64,000 bases of DNA from Rhipicephalus microplus. Lineage: Eukaryota; Arthropoda; Arachnida; Ixodida; Ixodidae. The notes under the pieces are model-generated. The model had not been told where the DNA came from, did not search any database, and saw nothing but the letters and a program-made list of their open reading frames with translations. Shown here one piece after another: positions 58,061-64,000 of this stretch. How positions within the stretch are numbered: the stretch's first letter is position 1; every line of letters begins with the position of its first letter. The translations under genes and the position numbers were made by a program. Location: positions 194,216,491-194,280,490 of the forward strand of contig NC_134702.1 of assembly GCF_043290135.1 (NCBI RefSeq), given 5' to 3'.

Positions 58061-58300
58061 TGTCGTGTTGCGCCCTAGCGAAAGGCCATGCGCGTCCGGG
58101 CCGGCCGCAGGAGCTGAGAAAAGAACTGAGCCGGTTCCGATGCGCGCGCGATAACGTCCATTTTTATTCCATGCAACCAGCATACATATATAGCAGACAT
58201 TCATGTGACCAATGACGTCACGTACAAACGACACTTTACAATTGCGGGCGACAGCGCCAGATAACGCGGACACTTGACGCGCCTGGGCGCTATCACCACA
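58061..58300 (-). repeat. Gypsy B 3' LTR
   Basis: This 240-bp LTR starts TG and ends CA on the minus strand. On that strand it carries a TATA-like 'gctatatatgtatgc', a perfect CRE-type palindrome 'tgacgtca' beside an inverted CCAAT box ('attgg'), and a polyadenylation signal 'aataaa'. These are promoter and terminator signals for element transcription. It differs at about 8 of 240 positions from the other LTR. Confidence 0.93.
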
Positions 58301-58311
58301 TCTCCCCTTCT
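58301..58311 (-). other. Gypsy B polypurine tract
   Basis: On the minus strand 'gaaggggaga' lies directly upstream of the 3' LTR. A G/A tract in this position primes plus-strand DNA synthesis in LTR retrotransposons. Confidence 0.85.
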
Positions 58312-58402
58312 TTAACAATACGCTGACAGTTGCAACAAACTTCGCAGCACTGCCCGCGAAAGAACACTTCGCAGAAACAAAAAATGCGCAAGAACAATAC
58401 AA

Positions 58403-61400
58403 TCAATTACTGAACCCGTAGCGGTCCGGCCGTCGAACAAGACGACCAAATCGCGTTCGGTATTCAGGAAGGTCAGTTCCCGGCAAGGAAGGGCTAGATA
58501 GATCGTCTGGCGCCAGGCTGTCTGCAACGCGATTAGAATTCTGTTCCGTTTCTACCCGACTATCATCTGCCTGAGGAAAATCATCGCTATCTCCCTCATC
58601 CTCACCTTCTTTTGGCTGTGAAACAAAGCGCACTAAGGATTTCCTGTTTCTTTCTAGAACTGCACCAGTGGAAGTTCTAACCACATACGACCTCGGCCGC
58701 TCAGCAAGTCGCAAGACTCGTGCTTTTGCTTTGCAGTCCGTTACCCAGACTTCCGCGCCCGGTTCGAGTGCTCGCAACGAAGTAGCCCTATGACGAAGGT
58801 TGAAGTTCCTACGCTGCCGCTGTCGGGCGGTCGTATCATGGCTTCTGAACTTTCTCAGGTTCACCGTCTGAGGCAGAAGGCTTGTGGGATGGACAGGCAC
58901 CGTTGTGCGTAGCCGCCTGCCCATTAGAAGTTCTGCAGGGCTTTTCCCAAGTGGCCCCGGAGTGTCCCTGTACGCTAGGAGAGAAAGATATGGGTCCTTC
59001 GCTTTTGTAATGAGACCTTTGATTGTCTGAACCATCCTCTCTACTTCACCATTTGCCTGGGGTACCTTAGGCTAGACGTCACAGCGCGAAACCCGTAGTT
59101 GCGAGCGAACAACTTGTATTCCTGCAACACAAATTGCGCTCCGTTATCAGACATAACTTCTGGTATGCCATGTCTTGCAAAGAAACTTTTAAGGTGCGTA
59201 ATGACAGTGGCACTCGTTGTAGATGATAACAAAGCAATCTCTGGGTACCTAGAAAAATAATCTACGACTACCAAATACCATTTTCCTTGAACATGGCAGA
59301 GACCAGCTCCTAGTTTTTGCCATGGACGCTGTGGAGTGGTTGTCGGGATCATTGGTTCTGGCTTTTGGTGTCTGTGCTCGGCGCATACGCGGCAATCGGT
59401 AACCAAAGCTTTCAGCTGATAACTCAACCCCGGCCACCATACCGGCTCTTTGGCTCGAGCTCTGCATTTTTCGATTCCCATGCGTCTCTCGTGCAAGCGT
59501 ATCAAGACCTCTGTGCGCAATTTCGGAGGAATGACCAACCTCATACCTTTAAGTAGCACGCCTTCAGCAACTGTAAGCGTGGCTCTTTCCTGCCAATATG
59601 GACGCAAGACCATCGGGAGAGATGAGAATTTTGGCCACCCTTTCCGGCTGAATTTTACGAGTGCTTGACAAACTTCGTCAGCGGCTTGTTCTGCTTTCAC
59701 TCTCTCGAGGAGGCTGGCCTCGACCGCGTTTGACAAGCATCCTGAAACGTGCTTGCTGACGTCACTAATAGACAGTGCATTATCAGTTTTCTTTTCCCGA
59801 ATCGGGGCCCTCGACAACACATCTGCAGTAACTAAGCTCTTGCCCGGGACATGCACAACTTCATAGCTGAACCGCATAAGCCTCATGCGAAAATGCTGAA
59901 TGCGAGGTGGTAAAACATCTAAAGGAGATTTTCCCAGCAAGGTTACAAGAGGTTTGTGGTCGGTTTCACACACAATTTCAAGACCTTTGATGTACCCTTC
60001 GAATCGTTCTGCCGCCCACGTCATTGCTAGTGCTTCTTTTTCAATCTGGGAATATCTGGTTTCGGCAGGCGTCAACGATCGCGATGCAAAGGCAACGGGT
60101 CGTTTTTCGTTGTTTGGTTGAACTTGCATCAGTACCGCCCCAAAACCGAATGAAGACGCATAGGCGGAAAGAATCGTAGGGTACTTTGCATCATAGTTAG
60201 CCATGACGCGCGCCGAACGGATAACGTCTTTAACGTATGACAGCGCTTGCTCTTGGGCTGGTCCCCACGTCCATTCAGAACTCTTCAAAAGCAAGTGACG
60301 TAACGGCGCCGTTTTTGAAGCCAAATCTGGTATGAATCTTGCCAGATGATTAGTCATACCGAGCAGCCGTCGAACGTCAGACACGTTATTTGGCGTCGGC
60401 AGTTCTTTGATGGCCCGGACCTTTTCAGGGTCCGGCCCGATTCCATATCGACTTAGAACACAACCAAGAAACTTTATCTCGGTTACTCCAAAACAACTCT
60501 TTTCTTTGTTTAGCGTAACACCAGCACTCATGAGACAGTCTAAAGTATGACGCAGACGCTCATCATGTTGAGCTTTGTCGCAGCCATAAATGAGCACATC
60601 ATCCATCATGTTTACCACGCCTGGGATTCCTTCCAGAATCTGCGACATTATCTTTTGAAAAAACTCAGGTGCTGACGTTATTCCAAACGGTAGCCTCTGA
60701 AAGCAGTATCGCCCAAATGGCGTAATGAAGGTAGTGAACAATTGGCTTTCCGGTGACAACTTGATCTGATAAAATCCAGAATGAGCGTCCAGCTTCGAAA
60801 AAACCGATGCCCCACTTAACAGACCAAGGCTATCTTCAACCGTTGGCATAACATAGCGCTCGCGAAGTACACTTTTATTTAGTTGCGTCAAGTCAACGCA
60901 AATACGAACGTCTCCAGAAGGTTTGAGTACTGCTACAATACCTGCGCACCATTCTGTTGGTTCGTCTACTTTGCGGATTACGTCATCTCGCTCCATACGC
61001 TCGAGCTCCTGCTTCACTCGGTCCCGCAGGGGTAAGGCAATGCGACGCGCAACCGAAATAGCAAAGGGTACTGAGTTCGGCTTCAGTCTGATATGGTATT
61101 CCCCTTTCATAGCTCCCAGACTACCGAAAAGCTGAGGGTAGGAAGCTTCGATGGCTGTTGCGCTACTGACCGAGTCAGCGAACTTGATCAGCTCAAGGGC
61201 TTCGAGTGCTGGGAGACCCAAAAGTATCGAGCGTAAAGGCGAGACTACGTACACAGTTCGTCGGACAATGCGTTGTCTCCACTGTATAGTGGCAAGAAAT
61301 TTTCCGAGAACATGCAGTGGCTCATTCGCAAGGCCTGTTAAGGTTATGTCGCACTTGTCTAATTTGGTAGGCAATCCCGGAAATGTTGAGGGTACAACGG

Positions 61401-61600
61401 ACACTTCTGCACCCGAGTCAAGTTTAGCGAACACCGGAGTGCCGTTAATGATAACTTGAGCATACCGAGAATTGGAGTGCTCCCCATTTACCGCGCCTAC
61501 GAAATACGCCCCTTTTTCCATATGGAGAGAAGAAATCTGTACCTTCTTTCGCTCGCCTGCAGCCTTTTTTTCGACACACCACTGCAAAATGTCCGGAACA
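58403..61600 (-). pseudogene. Gypsy B pol: protease, RT, RNase H, integrase; catalytic residues lost
   Basis: One frame is open from 61845 to 59041, with pol proper from about 61600; the tail continues in another frame to 58403. Residues are numbered from 61845. Protease: 'LDSGAEVS', Asp 143. RT: 'FSKLDAHSGF', Asp 353, and 'VNMMDDVLIYG', Asp 415/416, all present. RNase H: the first catalytic Asp is replaced by Tyr 562 in 'LSAYASSFGFG', while Glu 604 and 'ETDHKPL' remain. Integrase: the zinc-finger motif 'HERRMG' has Arg 788 where the second His is expected, with the Cys pair at 818/821 present. The first catalytic Asp is Gly 848 in 'LGAGLC', and Asp 900 ('MSDNG') is present. A single-base loss near 59058 shifts the frame just before the catalytic Glu. 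The C-terminal part (58403-59035) is otherwise open. Confidence 0.92.
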
Positions 61601-62411
61601 ACCGCAGTAGTTGCATTTCGCAGCTCGTGCCGAGCAGGAGGTCCTCGGGTGCTCTCCTTGACCGCAGTTGGGGCATGAACTGGATGTGAGAGGTCGGTAG
61701 GACTGTGGTCTGGTGCGTTGCCCTTGTGTGACCGGTGCACTGGTCCTTGACAAGGTGCCGGAACGCTGTCCTGAAGAATTCTTCCGGGGCTGCCGTTGTT
61801 TGTTGACCGCGTCCAGGTTGCTGGCTGGCGCTGCCGAAGTTTCATCGCTGGTTTCTCGCAGCTGTTGCTGCTGTCGTTGGACGGTCTCTTTCAAGCGAGC
61901 TTTTGACAAAGCGCTGGCGAGTGTAAGATTTGCATCCATTTGCAGAGACTCCGAGAGCTTGGCATCACTGAGGCCGACTACAAACCGGTCGCGGATCATG
62001 CGTTCCTTTTCCTTGTAGTCGCACCGGTCCGCCAGTGTGTGCAACGCGGTGATGAATTGGTCGACTGACTCGCCTGGTTGTTGTATGCGTCGGTGAAAAC
62101 ATGCGCTCTCGTAAACGAGGTTCCGTGCGGCCACGAAGTGATCGTCGAACTTTTTTCTGACGACTTCATACTGCTTCTGCTGTTGTTCAGATAGTGTGAA
62201 GGTCGAAAAGATCTCTCTCGCTTGCCTGCCAATTGTGTAGAGTCCGGACTTGCGCTTCTTCACTTCGCTCATTTAAGCCAGAGGCAAAGCGGTAGTCGTC
62301 GAATAGTTGGATCCAGGAAGGCCATTCGGACGTTCGGTCGAAGTCAAACGCTGGCAGAGCTGGAACCGCGAACATGCCGTGAACTGGCTTGACTTCTTTG
62401 TCTTCTGACAT
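61560..62411 (-). pseudogene. Gypsy B gag, frameshifted
   Basis: Gag starts at 62411 ('MSEDKEVKPVHG') and reads 'MFAVPALPAFDFDRTSEWP', 'SWIQLFDDYRFASGL' and 'SEEAQVRTL'. A frameshift near 62240-62250 then moves the capsid ('IGRQAREIFSTFTLSEQQ', 'GESVDQFITALHTLADRC') into another frame that stays open to 61445. Two intact zinc knuckles follow, 'CPNCGQGEHPRTSC' and 'CNYCGCSGHFAVVC', both CX2CX4HX4C. Pol overlaps the end of gag in a different frame, so pol expression would have needed ribosomal frameshifting, or a second indel lies there. Confidence 0.88.
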
Positions 62412-62460
62412 GGCGCCGCTTGACGAAGACTGGTGCAACGCCCCTCGAATATCAGAAGAA

Positions 62461-62477
62461 TCCCACTTGTGACACCA
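62461..62477 (-). other. Gypsy B primer-binding site (tRNA-Leu-like)
   Basis: Directly inside the 5' LTR the minus strand reads 'tggtgtcacaagtggga'. Its complement, 'cccacttgtgacacca', looks like the acceptor stem of a eukaryotic tRNA-Leu ('...cccact.ctgacacca') with about one mismatch. This would anneal the tRNA that primes minus-strand DNA synthesis. The tRNA assignment is from memory of tRNA-Leu ends and is less certain than the site itself. Confidence 0.75.
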
Positions 62478-62717
62478 TGTCGTGTTGCGCCCTAGCGAAA
62501 GGCCATGCGCGTCCGGGCCGGCCGCAGGAGCTGAGAAAGGGACTGAGCCGCTTCCGATGCGCGCGCGATAACGTCCAATTTTATTCCTTGCAACCAGCAT
62601 ACATATATAGCAGACACTCATGTGACCAATGACGTCACGTACAAACGACACTTTACAATTGCGGGCGACAGCGCTAGATAACGCGGACACTTGACGTGCC
62701 TGGGCGCTATCACCACA
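62478..62717 (-). repeat. Gypsy B 5' LTR
   Basis: This is the promoter-bearing LTR for the element. It has the same TATA-like, CRE and 'aataaa' signals as the 3' copy and is the same length (240 bp). Differences from the 3' LTR lie in a purine tract, in the A/T run near the polyadenylation signal and at several single positions. Confidence 0.93.
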
Positions 62718-62781
62718 AGCATCAGCCCCAAAACGCAAAGATGCCGCTTTTGAGCCACGAGGTTCCAAACTTGCCCCGTCA
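62718..62781 (+). pseudogene. Gypsy A integrase, continuation after the B insertion
   Basis: The right copy of 'agcat' opens this piece. In the frame of element A it reads 'QPQNAKMPLLSHEVPNLP', which is the normal continuation after the HHCC zinc finger of Gypsy integrases, just before the catalytic core. It is cut off after about 60 bases by a SINE. The seamless frame across the 4.66-kb insertion confirms that B landed in A. Confidence 0.85.
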
Positions 62782-62947
62782 GCTGCTGACCCGCAGGTCG
62801 CGGGATCGAATCCCGGCTGTGGCGGCGGCATTTCCGATGGAGGCGGAAATGCTGTAGGCCCGTGTGCTCAGATTTGAGTGCACGTTAAAGAACCCCAGGT
62901 GGTCGAATTTTCCGGAGCCCTCCACTACGGCGTCTCTCATAATCATA
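62782..62947 (+). mobile_element. Ruka-type SINE, 5'-truncated and interrupted at its 3' end
   Basis: The SINE starts at 'gctgctgacccgcaggtcgc', keeps the B box 'gggatcgaatccc' but lacks the A box, and runs to 'ggcgtctctcataatcata'. There the usual 'tggtggttttgggacg' continuation is missing and sequence of element C begins with a TG border. The SINE therefore seems to have inserted in element A and later to have been split by element C. Its tail should lie beyond the window on the far side of C. Confidence 0.85.
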
Positions 62948-62948
62948 A

Positions 62949-63087
62949 TGTTACAGGTAACTTATTTAATAAATTAAATACGATGCACTGTGCTCGGCGA
63001 ACAAGATGGCGACAGTTCATAAACAACCAGCTACCAACGTCGTCTTTCTCTTTCTTCCAGACAGGCTGTGCCGGCTGTTGCGTATCA
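62949..63087 (-). repeat. Gypsy C 3' LTR (borders within ~3 bp)
   Basis: On the minus strand this block begins 'tgatacgcaacagccgg' straight after a G-rich tract ('accggggggtta') at the end of pol and ends 'ttacctgtaaca'. It therefore has TG...CA termini, 139 bp. The pol stop codon TGA is the first three bases of the LTR. AT-rich 'tttaatttattaaataag' may serve as a polyadenylation region. The partner LTR is outside the window, so the borders rest on the TG/CA rule and on where the SINE sequence stops. Confidence 0.7.
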
Positions 63088-64000
63088 TAACCCCCCGGTG
63101 GTAGAAGCACCGTCTCGGTGCTTGAGCGACTCGGATGCGGTAGAAGGAGGGTGATAGGGCTTGAGTCGAGCTATGTGCACGATGTCACTCGAAGATGACG
63201 ATGATGACGTTGAATCGACTGGAACGATCTCGTATGTAACGTCAGTCACCTGGCGAACGACGCGGTATGGTCCAGTGTAGCGTGACAGCAGTTTTTCAGA
63301 AAGCCCTACACGCCGAGTGGGGGACCAGAGGAGGACAAGGGAACCCGGTGAAAAGTGCACGTTTCGATGATGGGAATCGTAGAGCTGTCTTTGGCGCTCC
63401 TGTGAAGCCTGCAGGCGGCTGCGGGCGAGTTGGCGTGCGTGGTCGGCTCACGCGATGGCTTCGCCGACATACTCAGTGACCGAGGGCAGCAAGGTGTCAA
63501 ATGGTAGGGCGGGTTCTCGGCCGTATAGAAGATGGAATGGTGAATAGCCGGCAGTGTCGTGCCGAGACGAATTATATGCGAACGTCACAAATGGCAAATG
63601 AACGTTCCAATCCCGGTGGTCGGCCGCTACGTATTTAGAAAGCTTGTCGGTTATGGTGCGGTTGAGGCGCTCCGTAAGACCGTTCGTTTGCGGATGGTAC
63701 GAAGTGGCAAACTTGTGCTTGGCAGAGCAAGAGCGCAGGATTTCATCAACGACAGCTGATAGGAAGGTGCGGCCCCGGTCAGTGAGAAGTTGGCGTGGAG
63801 CTCCATGTACTAAAATAATATCATATACCATAAAGTCTGCCACATCGGTTGCGCAACTCGTCGGAAGTGCTCGTGTGATAGCGTACCGTGTCGCATAGTC
63901 AGTGGCGACAGCGATCCATTTGTTGCCTGAGCTGGAGATCGGGAATGGGCCAAGCAGGTCGTGGCCAACTCGAAAAAAAGGTTCGATGGGAATGTCGATC
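63085..64000 (-). pseudogene. Gypsy C pol: integrase core and GPY/F C-terminus, one nonsense codon
   Basis: Integrase inserts element cDNA into the genome. From the window edge the minus strand reads 'RVGHDLLGPFPISSSGNKW' (first catalytic Asp), 'VATDYATRYAITRALPT', 'QLLTDRGRTFLSAVVDE' (second Asp) and 'SYHPQTNGLTERLNRTI' (catalytic Glu), so the DDE triad is intact. 'YGREPALPF' leads to a TGA at 63448-63450. The same frame then continues with 'HFSPGSLVLLWSPTRRVG' and 'YTGPYRVVRQVTDVTYEI', the GPY/F module, a Ser run and a stop within the LTR. Only one in-frame nonsense codon is seen, so this copy is much better preserved than A or B. The part beyond the window is unknown. Confidence 0.88.

Larger units (their letters stand above)
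58061..62717 (-). mobile_element. Gypsy element B (Ty3/Gypsy, Mag-like), complete ends, minus strand
   Basis: A 4,657-bp LTR retrotransposon lies with its 5' LTR at 62478-62717 and 3' LTR at 58061-58300, each 240 bp, beginning TGTGG and ending GACA on the minus strand. I count 8 differences between the LTRs. A primer-binding site abuts the 5' LTR and a polypurine tract abuts the 3' LTR. Gag and pol fill the interior in the order gag, protease, RT, RNase H, integrase, as in Ty3/Gypsy. It is inserted in the integrase region of element A with duplication of 'agcat'. Two frameshifts and several lost catalytic residues make it inactive. Confidence 0.95.
62949..64000 (-). mobile_element. Gypsy element C (Ty3/Gypsy, minus strand), 3' end only
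   Basis: The 3' LTR and integrase end of a third Ty3/Gypsy element are present, with the 5' part beyond the window edge. Its integrase differs from those of A and B and has a GPY/F-type C-terminal module, so it belongs to another lineage. It interrupts the SINE at 62947 and is the youngest layer by position. Confidence 0.85.

Overview
This window is nuclear DNA from an ixodid (hard) tick, most likely a metastriate genus. The main evidence is at least seven copies of the tRNA-derived SINE known from ixodid ticks as Ruka, with a tRNA-like head, a body containing 'gtgcacgttaaagaacccc' and a 'cccacatatcaatcaat' tail. Everything around them fits a large, AT-leaning, transposon-rich arthropod genome. 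There are short-intron eukaryotic splice signals, many relics of non-LTR and LTR retrotransposons, DNA transposons and microsatellites. There are no bacterial operons, CRISPR arrays or free-standing tRNA or rRNA genes.

Layout. Positions 1-11.87 kb hold no gene I can support, only a truncated SINE (4.9 kb) and small repeats. From 11.9 to 18.7 kb there is an RTE-type LINE relic, two full-length SINEs, a foldback MITE at 14.1 kb, a CR1/Jockey/L2-like LINE relic on the minus strand and SINE fragments. From 20.5 to 22.1 kb there is an unidentified GC-rich block, a (TA)n run and a LINE tail ending in (ATT)n. A Mutator-like DNA transposon (24.43-27.22 kb, minus) has recognisable inverted ends and a decayed transposase. 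A SINE (27.6 kb) and a Bel/Pao gag relic (28.4-29.5 kb) follow. An RNase H-bearing I-like LINE occupies 31-34 kb. From 35.9 to 44.1 kb there are SINEs, microsatellites, a long TGGA/CGGA array, and three more LINE pieces. A second RNase H-bearing LINE lies at 46.8-49.05 kb and an inverted-repeat MITE at 50.6 kb.

The only likely host gene is a MADF-domain (Myb/SANT-like DNA-binding) protein gene on the minus strand at 54.39-54.97 kb. It has two exons joined by a 76-bp intron in matching phase, but a run of nine A in exon 2 puts the acidic tail out of frame.

The right end (55.1-64 kb) is a nested stack of Ty3/Gypsy elements. Element A (plus, heavily mutated) is split inside its integrase zinc finger by element B (minus, 58061-62717), which has 240-bp LTRs, a 5-bp target duplication, a tRNA-Leu-like primer site and a polypurine tract. 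To the right of A lies a truncated SINE, itself apparently interrupted by element C (minus), which runs off the window. All elements with a readable active site or frame carry damage. The genes therefore do not form a pathway. The window is a record of successive insertions beside one possible host transcription-factor gene, and I found no novel multi-gene system in it.
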